The translations under genes were made by a program, and so were the position numbers. Source: Nymphaea colorata (Eukaryota > Streptophyta > Magnoliopsida > Nymphaeales > Nymphaeaceae). Taken from it: 64,000 bases of DNA. The notes beneath the pieces are model-generated. The model was not told the origin of the DNA. It made no database searches and saw only the letters and a program-made list of their open reading frames with translations. The stretch covers positions 22,450,535 through 22,514,534 of the forward strand of contig NC_045149.1 in the NCBI RefSeq assembly GCF_008831285.2. The letters run 5' to 3'. This document shows, piece by piece, positions 22,884-34,300 of this stretch. Positions within the stretch are counted from its first letter, which is position 1; the number at the start of each line of letters is the position of its first letter.

Positions 22884-25800
22884 TTAGTAAATTTCTTTAT
22901 CAACAGGGCATGCATCTGTGATGGAATCCACAACTTGACTCATGGTTGGTCTTTCATCCCTTTCTTTTTCTATGCACTGCAAAGCCACCTTAATTAGAAT
23001 TTCCATGGTTGAGCTGTTATACATTCCAGACAACTGTGGATCTACTATTTCTTCCACCCAGTTCTGATTTGTTCTCAGCATTTCTCTAATCCATGGGACC
23101 AATTGTTTGTTTCCAACTTCTCCATTTTCACCTACCTGCTGAGATCCAATGGAATTTCGGCCAGTCATCAACTCCAGCACCAAAATGCCATAGCTGTAAA
23201 CATCAACCTTGGATGTGATGGGTAGGTTCAAAATCCACTCTGGAGCCATATAACCTCTTGTTCCCCTCGCCCTAGAAAATTCAGAAATGTTATTTTCACA
23301 TCTATCGAAAAGCTTGGACAGACCAAAGTCAGCTACTTTTGGCTGGAAATTCTTGTCCAGAAGAACATTATGTGGCTTCACATCACAGTGAAGAACCCAT
23401 TCTAAGCATTCCTCATGAAGATAAGCAAGAGCCTTTGCTGTACCAAGTGCAATATTATACCGACTTTCCCAAGTAAGCATAGTACTATTGCTAAACAAGT
23501 TCTACTCCAATGACCCATTTTCCAAGTACTCGTAAACTAACAGCCTTTTCTGGTTTTCAGCACAAAATCCAGACATAGTCACTAAATTCATGTGATTGAT
23601 TCTTCCTATGGTGCTTACCTCACTCCAAAAGTGTGCTTCTGATCCATGGCTCAAACCTTCTAGCTTCTTTACAGCCACAACTCTCTTATCCTCTAGGACT
23701 CCTTTATAAACCACCCCGGATCCTCCCTTACCAATTTCATCACTGAAATTGTTTGTGGCTTTCTTCAACTCTTCAAAAGTGAAGCTTCTAAAGCCCATTG
23801 TAACGGCCAGATAGCCTTGATTGAGATTTCTGAGGTTGATTGTTTTCTTATGAAAATAAACCCATCCAAATGTCACACACATTATTTCTGCAATCCCAAA
23901 TGCTATAACAAAACCGAGTAGATATTTTAAATTGTCTTCATGTGCTTTGCCGACTTTAGGTAAATATAACTTTGGACAATCCAGTTTGGAATTGTCAATA
24001 CTGCTGGCTGTAAAGTTCATTTTAATGGGAATTTTGACATACATATCGCCAACAAAGTGAGGGCCAGATTGTCCATTAAAAAGAATGCTCTTTATAAGGC
24101 AATTTCCTTCTCCATTCAGCTTATATCCAAAACCACGGCAGTTGCAGTCACTTTTGCAGATGTTCATGCAAGCTTCAATTGATGTTTGTAGTTGGTAATT
24201 TGAATCATACAAATAGAAATCTGTATGTGGAAGCTTAATAAACTTCACTTCTGTCTTGTTGCAAACAATATCAAATTCTGGTTTGCATCCTTGACTCCAG
24301 TCAGTAGGATCTTTCATTTGAAAACCAGGAGGACAAGTGCATGTGGGGGATGGTTTGTAAAAACAAATACCATTTTCCCCACAAAGGCCATGGACTCTAC
24401 ATCTTACCAATTTTGGCATCCATGAAACTTGCCAGTCTTTTGTTGTGTTATTGAGGCTATACAGCCTCAGAATTCCATCAAAATCCATCGTTAATCTTCT
24501 GTTGACTTTTAAGCCAAAATCTAGTGCAAAAAATTGCAACCCATCACTTGAAATAAATTGACCGATGTCATCCAGAATTGCGTGCCTTGAACTATTATAC
24601 CTATGAAAGATTTTCAAGCAAAACGGTGTTACAGATTGACATAATAAACTATAGAAGCTTAAATTAAGACCAACCGTCTTAACAATATGTAATAATTTAG
24701 ACAGCAGAATCATATTACAGGTATGGTAGTGTGTGAAAGAGAGGGAGATTAAAAGACTACATGTTGTAATACTACTGATAATTAATCAAGTAAATCAGGT
24801 GCAGGGACATTAATATTGTTACTGCAAAATAAACAAGTTAAAGGATGAGAAGAAATGGTATTTTTGTTGCTTTATTGTTTTGTCCTTATGAAGAGGCTTC
24901 TTATGTTCTCTTTATTAACTTTAATCAAACGGACCATTCGATTGAATCTGACTCTGAATGTGTTGATAATAGGGATTATATTTATAACTACATATGACCC
25001 TATATGGCTTTGCATTGACTACTTTATGGGCAATGTATGGACCTGCCAACGCATTTTAATTGAATCATTAACATAAACACATAAAAAGGTCATGAGTTAA
25101 ATAAAAAACAAGTTAAAACTTTTAACTGATTAGATTTTTGAATTGCAGACAAAAAAGTACGAAAATAATGACAATTAACAAATCTACAATTTTTGTTAAA
25201 AGGTTAAAGATATAAAATCAAATAACAATTTATGAGATTTTAGTTAGTCAATCTAAAAAAATAATTATCTTTTATGCTAATAAAAACTAATTAATTTGGA
25301 CATAATTCAGATAATATAAGCTAATGAACTTGAATGTGTCTTTCCTTGAAGATAGTTTTAGTGTTTTGGTATACTGACCTGAACTTATGTCAGTAAGAAC
25401 TTAGGATTAATTGACAAATAATTTTTATTAATTATACCGTCAAGTTTACATGTAACTTTAGCGATATGAAGCAAATAAACTACATATACAAATTAAATCG
25501 CCTGAGCTATGGCTCCAAACTAAGTAAGTACCTGGTCCTTCCGTTCTGGAAGACATCATAGTCAGGGTTGGGCCAATAGACGCTGGACGTGTAGGGCCCG
25601 TCATACATAAAACTCAGCACGCCGTCGTCATTGATGTGGGCAACGAAGTACCCGGTGGTGTAGACGCCCACAGCTGCTCTGGACACCAAGCGCATGGACC
25701 TGGTCAATGGCTGCCCCGGCAGCAACGTATCCGTCGGGTTGTCGAAGCTCTGCCACACCACCCTCCTCTCGCCGTCCAACAGTAACAGGTTACCCGTTTC

Positions 25801-26211
25801 CTGCAACTCTGCAACCACTCCCGCATTCGTGCCATCCTTGTTGGTGGTCGTCCACATGACGCTGCCGTCTGCGTCCTCCAGGTAGAGGTCGCCTCCTCTC
25901 CGGAATGACAGCCCAGACGCCCTGCTCTTTACTGGCCGGTCCCTGTTAGCCATCCAGACGACTGTTGCCTGACGGTCGAACGTCTCGGCAAACCAAATGG
26001 CAAAGGAGAAAGCGTTCTCGCCCACTTGGTAGAACCCTGCCTTGAACGTCCCTTTCTCCGAAACAAGCACATCCACGGAAGGCCTCTCCACAGAGAGGAA
26101 GCTGCCTCGGTACAGGACACTGGAAGGCGGAGACAAGGCATGGATGATAGGAAGAGCTGTTACCATGACAAAGAAGAGACTACTCCATCCCACCGACGCA
26201 ATGATCTTCAT
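22884..26211 (-). pseudogene. RLK-C: full-length S-receptor-like kinase with one premature stop
   Basis: Predicted CDS is join(22884..24600, 25532..26211): 680 + 1717 nt, 798 sense codons if read through. All domains are present: signal peptide, B-lectin, S-locus, EGF-like, PAN, transmembrane, kinase with GKGGSG, VAVKK, HCDVKPHN, DFG and APE. The only coding lesion found is TAG at 23504-23502 (codon 593). It replaces the AAG that the relatives have in 'SLEKNLFS' of the kinase N-lobe. Translation would stop before the catalytic loop, giving a membrane receptor with no active kinase. Splice sites are intact (ACCAG|GTACTT and CTATGAAAG-type acceptor). It is either a recent pseudogene or a truncated receptor allele. 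Confidence 0.88.
24601..25531 (-). other. Intron of RLK-C
   Basis: A 931-bp GT-AG intron at the same position as in RLK-A and RLK-D. It is homologous to the RLK-B intron (16582-17512) over its whole length and lacks the insertions seen in A (1580 bp) and D (1745 bp). No gene is inside. Confidence 0.8.
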
Positions 26212-26464
26212 GATGAGAACGGCGGATGCCCCTCTAAGGGTGGTCTAGGGCTGTTTCCAAACGTGCATGAGAAGCAGTACACTGGTCTGTTGGAAAATCA
26301 AACTGACTATTTAAGTTTCATCAGTATTGCCCAGGAAACTCAAACTGACTATTAAAGTTTCATTGACCAACTAAGGTAAGAACAAAGAAAAAGAAGAAAG
26401 CCAAATAGGAGTAAAGGCAAGGAATGTTCGCTGGTGGCTGGTGTGGTAGACCGGTGATCTTGTT

Positions 26465-26503
26465 CTTGTAAGCTGTGATGAGTGGATTAATAGCTGGGTC
26501 GAC
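26465..26503 (-). promoter_or_regulatory. RLK-C promoter core, motifs altered
   Basis: Aligned to A and D, the TATA-like word (plus strand 'ttataac') reads 'cttgtaagc' here, and the W-box-like GGTCAAC reads GGTCGAC (26497-26503). Flanking words 'ggtgatcttgt' and 'actattctt' keep the alignment clear. The gene may be weakly transcribed or silent. Confidence 0.45.
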
Positions 26504-27179
26504 TATTCTTGACGTGAATCGAACGCCTCCATCGACAGATAAGGACGCTGGTGACCCATTCCTTGACTCTGAGTTCAAGGAAAATCCAACTGTTGCTCCT
26601 CCGTTTTGGAAAATGGGATCCAAAAGAAGAGTCCTCAAAACTCTATGGCTCACTTTCTTTTCACTAATTCAATGATGTAAGTGCAGCATCATGGAGTTGA
26701 TTTGACAGGAACCAAATTTTTGAGTTGCCTGGAACCTGAAACGGGTTACAGGATTTCTACCATAGAAAATCACATTATGTATAGTGTCATTATTTGGGTT
26801 TGAATAAATTACTTCACCTTGCTTAGAGGGGCATAGCTCAAATGGGTGGTTCGATAAGTCGCATGTCTTAGACTCTTAAATTTCACCGGCGGGGGTTGTT
26901 AGGATGAGCAGTTACATGCAAGTTAAGTTAACTTCTCACCGTCTAATGCTAACATATCTCGGGATCCTGAGGTCTTCGTCCCTTGTTTGGATGATGGGAT
27001 TAATGTTCTTGATTGCCAAAAATTAACCTCACTTTGATGCATCAAAAAAGAAAGAGTATGATTGGGTTCAGGTATCGATCCTTACGAAGCCACCTATGAA
27101 TTAGATTTGGATTAGGCATCTAAAAGATCTGTTTATACTATTTTTGCATAAAAAAATTTTGAAAGGCTGAAGGAGGCTT

Positions 27180-27493
27180 TGTTGGTGTATGGAACTTGAT
27201 CCATACTGGACACTCATTTACAATACCGCGGAATTTTTTTTCATATGTAAGGGCATATATGTCATTCTGTACAAATGCGGGTTTGCCCTAATCCTTAAGT
27301 TTTGAGGATGACCGCCGCTTGTGAGTGTCTGTTCTGTGTGTTCATCTGAGAGAGAGAATACAAGAGATCTGTGCGACCGTGGACGTAGGAGATTATTGTT
27401 CCGAATCACGTAAATCGTTGTCTTCTTCCTTGTTGCTTCTAACCCCCTCTTGTGAGTGTGAGAGGAGAGTTTATTTGTTTGTTTTTCTTAACA
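27180..27493. mobile_element. Solo LTR (314 bp) of a Copia-like element
   Basis: Starts TGTTGG, ends TTAACA, and is flanked by perfect 5-bp direct repeats GGCTT (27175-27179 and 27494-27498). Inside is 'gaccgtggacgtagga' followed by a CT-rich stretch, like plant Copia LTRs. The collinear DNA at 36500 lacks it. A lone LTR with TSD is the usual product of LTR-LTR recombination. Confidence 0.8.
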
Positions 27494-28160
27494 GGCTTCT
27501 GTCAAAAATCCGTCCGTTCCAAGCAAATTCCACGCGTAAGAAGAGGAGGACGTTTCTGATCTCTGCCCCTCGTCAAGGGGCACACGCGAATGGTTTGCAA
27601 CTTTTTCATCAAAGAATAAAAGCTTGGCAATCTATAGAATTCAACTGATTTTTTTTTTGTACGTTTAACAACTCAAATTTTCAGGGTCAATTTGTGCAAA
27701 TCCAAATCGGGAATTGCATAAGAAAAATCTAAACCGAATGCATGTCGACCCTTAGCGCAGTTCCGTTCCTGTATCAAAATCTCACTTGATTTTTAGAAAC
27801 CAAACTTATATCCAGGGGCGAATCCAATTTTTTTTTCTTCCTGGAGGGGCTGAGCGGTCCAAGGGTCAAATACCATAGTGCTCTACCAAGATTTTTCAAA
27901 TTTAAAACTGCAAATGCCAAATAAAATGTTTGAAAATATTAATGTTAAAATTTCATTTTTTCAAAATCGCTTCTGCCTAGATCCAATTGCGCAACATCTG
28001 CAATCGAAAACCAAATCTGGTTCTTGGTTTATTTACCCAATCCGATATATTATATCGAAATTGGAGTATACCTTCGAGTAAAGACAAGCAGTTCGGAATG
28101 CAACCCAATCTATCAAAATTTGACCTTTTCTCGGTCCTCAATCTCAATCAATAGGATCCA
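27494..28160. other. DNA without a gene, absent from the second copy
   Basis: This ~660-bp stretch has no counterpart near 36500-36550, so it is an insertion. 'ccaggggcgaatcc' at 27813 resembles one end of the CAGGGGC-type MITEs, but no opposite end is seen. Confidence 0.4.
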
Positions 28161-30214
28161 ACCATTTTCAATGCAAACAATGACAATATTAATGGAGGTA
28201 CCCATCGACAGAGACTTTAAATCTCTCTGAAATTAAAGTAAGTATAATTTGTGTATTCTGTGACTTGCTCTTCTCCAACGGCGTCTCTCTGCTATGGACC
28301 AGCGAGTCTGGTGGAGTTGATTCGTTTCACTATCAACCGTGACGTACACGGTACGTAACGTTTCAAAGACGTTTCAAAGACGAAATTAATTTGGGGATGG
28401 CAACTTGATTTGGAGAACACCACCGATTAAAGTGCCAAAAATATGATAAAAGCTTAAAATATGATGAAAGCTTAATTTGTTCCAAGAGTCGTTTCTCAAT
28501 GGAGAAAGCAATAATGCATAGTCATGATTTTTCCAAGGTTCAGGAACCGAATGTCCAACAATGGCTTTTAATTAATGTTTTCTCACCTAGACCATAGACC
28601 ACAACGACATAAGCATAGGAACAACAAGAAAGCTTTTTCCAAAGTTTTAATGTTGATGATCAGAAATCAATGACAAACGAGCCTTTCTGAAAGAAAGATT
28701 ATTGTCAGAGGAAATGATAGTTTTGCATGATACTTAATAAGCAAGCTGCTGAAATGAAGGGATCAAATCTATGTACATGTTGTAAACAAAAAGTAGTCAC
28801 CAACGTGCAAGTTGAAGTACAATGAAGGTAACTCAGGCACAAGAAACAAGCCCGGTATTCTATGGAACAAAAGGTTGAGTGGGGGGTTTTGTCCTTCGCC
28901 CATGGGTAGGTCACTTGCCTTGTCGGAACCAATTGTCCATCATCAGTTTGATAAAAAAATTTTATCAAACTCGATCTCGCAGCATTAAATTAGGAAATGA
29001 TAGGCAAATGCTTTGGTGTGTAAATCCGTTAGTGTTTGAAGATGCTGATAGATACAGTTAATGTTTTCTATTTATGCTTTCTATCCTAATGCGGATTACC
29101 ATAACTGTATGCTTTCCATCCTAATGCGGATGATAATAACTGTATGCTTTCCATAGATATAGGTTGTAAAAGAATCGTTATCTTCTATGTTTTTTTCATC
29201 GTATCCGAGCTAGATAGTTTAGGCTGCTCCAGTACCCACTCCTTCTTCTGCCGCAATTTATCCCCTTTCCCAAATTCTCTAAATTCATTGCTCTTCACCT
29301 TAACCAAGAGAATTTCCCGCTTTGGAAATATCAGACTCTAGCCTTGGTAGAAAGTCAAGACCTTTCAAGGTTTTATTGCTCATGGAGAAGATTAGGAGGC
29401 AGTAGCTGGATGATTCACAGAACAGCGACCTAAAATCCAGCTTATATTTCACAGGGGAAGATTGATACGCTATCAAAATGCTGGTTTACCAGCATCTTGT
29501 ATGAGTGTGTCCATGGCTTGGATGTTGGCATGCGCGCAGCCTAATAGCATGTTTGTTAGGCTAGACACTGTGTCTTATAATGTAAATCGAAACATACACG
29601 ACTGATTGGTTGTGACAATCAAGTTTTAACATGTTTTTTTCTAAAATTTCAGTTTCCCTGTGGTTATGAGACAAAAAATTCGAGACATGTGCTTACTGAT
29701 TTGATTCAATATTGAATGAAATTTCAAGTTCACCCAACAACATTTTTATTGAAAATATAGAATATGCTCGGTAAATAAGGATCATTAGGAAGTGTTTCAT
29801 TTATCTATCTTGCAGACAGGATGTTTGCACTGTGTATATGCATTTACTTTTATTTGGCTCAGCTAGTGGTTGAAATGATCCGGGAAAATACCCACTAATC
29901 GAATACTCCAAAAATCTCTATGCACAGACCAACTATTCATATGCAGGGGAAATATTCTGTGTTGGAAACATATTCCCGGTCACATGCTGTGATGGCCACC
30001 AATGTTGTCATGAATACACGGGTTTCTTGAAGGCCATCAATGTTGTCATGAATACGCTACTGGTTTCAGGAACACACCTTCTGTCAGTATAAATGTATGG
30101 TTGGCAGAAATTTGATGAAAATGACAATTGAAACAAAACATCATGTGCTTCTGTGTAATAGAAAAGAAATTGAAAATAATCATCTCCATGTACTCTAATC
30201 GGGCTTCTCAAGAT

Positions 30215-30615
30215 TAGGCTGCACAATGAGTTGAGCCAAATCAGGCTTTATCTTAGCGTAGCTGCGACTACATAACTGTGTCATGAACGAAAGACCTTTT
30301 GTTGTTAAGTTTTTCTTTGGGGGATATTTGGATGCATAATATGTGCATTCTTGCCTGGAATTTTCTGTTAGTTGGCCATTCATTGTTGAATTAATTAAAA
30401 AAAGCACTTAAACTATTTAATGAGTTAAATTGGTTAAAATAAACAAGACAAATTAAACAAACGGAAACAAGTTAAACGAGTTACCCAAATCAATCTCGAG
30501 CTTGAGCATGGTCTATGTAGCATGAATCGAGTTCAAGCCGAGCTCCAGCTCGACTTTTTTTTTACTTGGTTCAAGCTCCACCTGCTGCCCCAAGCTGGAC
30601 TCATGTGCAGTCCTA
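30215..30615. mobile_element. Old hAT-type MITE (401 bp) in an RLK 3' remnant
   Basis: Ends TAGGCTGCAC and GTGCAGTCCTA match the termini of the 1.4-kb element at 49645 (TAGGGCTGCAC / GTGCAGCCCTA). Flanks are CTCAAGAT (30207-30214) and CTCTAAAC (30616-30623). The empty site at 38107 reads 'cttctcaaatcccttaaact', so both 8-bp flanks are worn copies of CTCAAATC. Internal 'gagcttgagc' words are shared with the larger element. Confidence 0.75.
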
Positions 30616-30727
30616 CTCTAAACCCTTAAACTATGATTACCTTATTGGAGAAGGCCACTTGATGCTTGAGACATAGCCACGAGATGAAAGCGATGCTTGT
30701 TACGTGGAAATATCGCTTACTTAGGTG

Positions 30728-30925
30728 CAGGGGTGGAGCCAGGATTTTTTTTAGGAGAGAGAAGAACAGTCCTACCTCTGGATCCGGATAGTGCCAAACT
30801 AAATTCGAATCCAAATTATATGTGGCGCAACAAAAAATTTTCAATGTTTTCAATGTAATTTTTTTTTTTCAATTGGCTGGGGTGGGTCCATGGCCCTGGC
30901 GGGTGCCCCCCTCCTTCCGCCCCTG
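30728..30925. mobile_element. hAT-type MITE (198 bp)
   Basis: Ends CAGGGGTGGAGCCAGG and CTTCCGCCCCTG are imperfect inverted repeats. They are flanked by CTTAGGTG (30720-30727) and CTTGGGTG (30926-30933), an 8-bp TSD with one change. AT-rich middle, no coding capacity. Confidence 0.8.
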
Positions 30926-31055
30926 CTTGGGTGAGAAAATGGGCAGATGCCTTTAATCTTTTTGAGTTCTTCATTTTCTCAAGGGTAATTTCAACTTCTA
31001 GGAAAATTCTTTTTACACTTATACCTTTTTGTCCTGGTAGGAGGGCATGTGTAGT

Positions 31056-31060
<5 letters not shown>

Positions 31061-31090
<30 letters not shown>
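31061..31090. repeat. (TA)n microsatellite
   Basis: About 15 TA units, roughly 290 bp downstream of the RLK-D stop codon. An AT microsatellite at this place also follows RLK-B, C and E, so the repeat was in the ancestral unit. Confidence 0.9.
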
Positions 31091-31093
<3 letters not shown>

Positions 31094-31378
31094 GATTAGT
31101 GAAGCCAAATGGAATAGTACAGAAAAGAGTTCCAACGGGAAGTTGCTGGGAGGAGAATACAAACTTATAGCTAATGGAGAAACTTAAGTAATAGGTGACC
31201 TCAACTTAATCCAATCACCCCCCTACATATCGTCACATATATAATGACATCCATGAATTAATGCAAGACTAAGCATATTACAATTGCCCAAATAAATTCA
31301 CAATAACATAAGGTATGACATCAGCACAAAACAAACAACCAAAAGTAGTTGCCCAAGCAACCAGTAAGATGATTGGGA

Positions 31379-34300
31379 TTACTCAATTTCTTCATTCATT
31401 TCTTTGACAACAAGGCAAGCAACTGTGATAGAATCCACGACTTGGCTCATGCTTGGTCTTACATCCCTTTCTTCTTCAATGCACAACAAAGCCACCTTAA
31501 TTAGAGTTTCCATGCTTGACTTGTCATACAATCCAAACAACATAGGATCTGCTATTTCTTCCACCCAGTTTTGATTTGTTCTCACCATTTCTCTAATCCA
31601 TGGAATCAGTTGTTTGTACCCTTCTCCATTTTCACCTATCTGTTGAAATCCAGTGGAATTTCGGCCAGTCACCAACTCCAACACCAAAATGCCATAGCTG
31701 TAAACATCAACCTTGGATGTGATGGGTAGGTTCAAAATCCACTCAGGAGCCATGTAACCTCTTGTTCCCCTCACCCTAGAAAATTCAGAATTGTTATTTC
31801 CACCTCTATCGAAAAGCTTGGACAAACCGAAGTCAGCCACTTTTGGCTGAAAATTCTTGTCCAGAAGAACATTTTGTGGCTTCACATCACAGTGAAGAAC
31901 CCATTCTAAGCATTCCTCATGAAGATAAGCAAGAGCCTTTGCTGTACCAAGTGCAATATTATACCTATTTTGCCAAGTAAGCATAGTACTATTGCTAAAC
32001 AAGTTCTTCTCCAGTGACCCATTTTCCAAATACTCGTAAACTAACAACCTTTTCTGCTTTTCAGCACAAAATCCAAACATAGTCACTAAATTCATATGAT
32101 TTATTCTTCCAATGGTGCTTACCTCACTCCAAAACTGTGCTTCTGATCCATGGCTCAAACCCTCTAACTTCTTTACAGCCACAACTCTCTTGTCATCTAG
32201 GAGTCCTTTATAAACCACCCCGGACCCTCCCCTTCCGATTTCATCACCGAAATTGTTTGTTGCTTTTTTCAACTCTTCAAAAGTGAACCTTCTAAAGCCC
32301 ATTGATACAACCACATAACCTTGATTGAGATTACGAAGGTCAACTGTTTTCTTGTGAATGTAAAACCATCCAAATGCCACACAGATTATTTCTGCCACCC
32401 CAAAAGCTATAACAAACCCAATTGGGTACTTTAAATAGTCTCTCTGTGCTTTGCCGGATGCATAATCTCTATCTAATTTTTTAGGTGAACTTACTTTTGA
32501 ACAACCTGCATTGGATTGGTCAAACGTGCCGGTAAGGTTCTCCTGTTTGGGAATTTTTATATACATGTCGCCAAAAAAGTGAGAACCAGATTGGCCACTT
32601 AAGAGAATGCTCTTTGGGTAGCAATTTCCCTCTCCATCCAGCCTATATCCGAAACCACGACAGTTGCAGTCACTTTTGCATATGTTTTGGCAAGCTTCCA
32701 ATGATACTTTTGTTTGGTAGTTTAGATCATAGCCATAGAAATCAGTATGTGGAAGCTGAATAAATTTCACTTCGGTTCTATTGCAAACAATATTGAATTC
32801 TGGTTTGCATCCTTGATTCCAATCAGTTGGAACTTTCATTTCAAAGCCATGAGGACAAGTGCATGTAGGGGATGGTTTATAAACACATATTCCATTTTCC
32901 CCACAAAGGCCATGTACTCTACATCTCTCCAAAACCGGCATCCATGAAACTTCCCAGTCTTTTATTGTATGATTGAGGCTATAGAGCCTGAGAATACCAT
33001 CAAGATCCATTGTTAATCTTCTCTTGACTCCTAAACCAAAATCTGATGCAGAAAATTTCAGCCTATCGCTTGAGATAAATCGTCCCATGTCATCAAGAAT
33101 TGCGTACCTTGAACTATTATAACTGTGAAGGAAGCCCAAGGGAAAAGGCATTTCAGTTTGGCATATATAAAGCATTTTGGGAATATTTTAAAGAGCAGGA
33201 ATCATTTTACTTGGTCAGTTGGAGAGTTTTGGGTTATTTAAATACTCTAATCAAATTGTAACCTACTAAAGTAACATGATTTTGGTGCAGTGACATTGAT
33301 TATTAATGCTAGAAATGAACGAATCACAAATATTTACTGCAACTTATTGTCAACAGAAAAGCTAGAGTTATTTGGGGGTTTTATAATTTAGCATGTAACT
33401 TGGAAGAGTCATTAAAGTGCTTAAGATAATTTATAATTATATTTTAAGTGAATGATGATTCTAGCTATTCAGAGTCACCTAGCCATCTAATTAGGGCTGT
33501 CCATCTAAAGAAAATAAATGGTTGATAGGAAAACAATGAGAAAAATGTATAACCTAATGTTATATAACGAAAATGTCCAATCACATTTTTCTCTTTGTCA
33601 TCCATCATGGTGGATCAAATGACATTAATTAGAAAGTTGAGTGATTCTGAAAAGCTAGTGTCATCAATATATACATCATAGGTGTGTATATATATATATA
33701 TATATACACACACCTATGATGTTGGCCCAAGGCAAAATGGCTCGTTGAAGGGAGTACTTGTATGTTCTTACTTTTCCTCACGTTACATGCGAGACTACTA
33801 CTAATGCTGTTAAAATCATGGTTTTTTTATTTAATCATTTTAGCGTAAAGAAAGAAGAAGTCAGCTAAGTCAAATAAAATTGAAAATTTTAATTGATTAA
33901 AATTTTGAAGTACAAATTAAAAAGTGCAAGACTAAAAAGAAAAAAGGAAGAAAAACCAACCACTGAACATTAGTATGCTTTATTGGATTCTCTTTGTTGT
34001 TTATTTAATAGTTAACGTTGAAAAGTGAGGAGAATCGGATTAAGAAATACATTTTCTAACAGTACTATCCTTATGTGATTTAGAATGGTTTGTTTCGTGA
34101 GAAATTATTATGGCATGATTCTTACTGCAAACATATAGGGACATTTGGATGAGACCCTCAAACGCAAAGTTTTCCAAAATTAGGGGGTGTTTGGCTGACA
34201 CATCATCATGAAACCCAATTTTATGAAAAATTTTTAGTGAAACTCAGTTTTGTAGTGTTATGATGGGTTTCAAGAAGTGAATGAACCAGTTGATTCATTT

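Larger units (their letters stand above)
26660..30660. repeat. Intergenic duplication, copy 1 (between RLK-C and RLK-D)
   Basis: Collinear with 36200-38150. Shared blocks include 'gatttgacaggaa' (26700 and 36253), 'taaaagatctgtttatact' (27121; 36460 has one change), 'atggaccagcgagt' (28295 and 36677), 'ggttcaggaaccgaatgtcc' split over the line near 28540 and 36882, and an RLK C-terminal remnant at the far end (30624-30650, compare 38113-38150). Copy 1 gained a solo LTR and two MITEs. No complete gene lies here. Confidence 0.8.

Noticed and set aside
26820-26890. A stretch with 'ggcatagctcaaatgggtggttcgat' considered as a tRNA
   Set aside because: No acceptor stem or T-loop pairing could be laid out; the resemblance is limited to a D-arm-like phrase.
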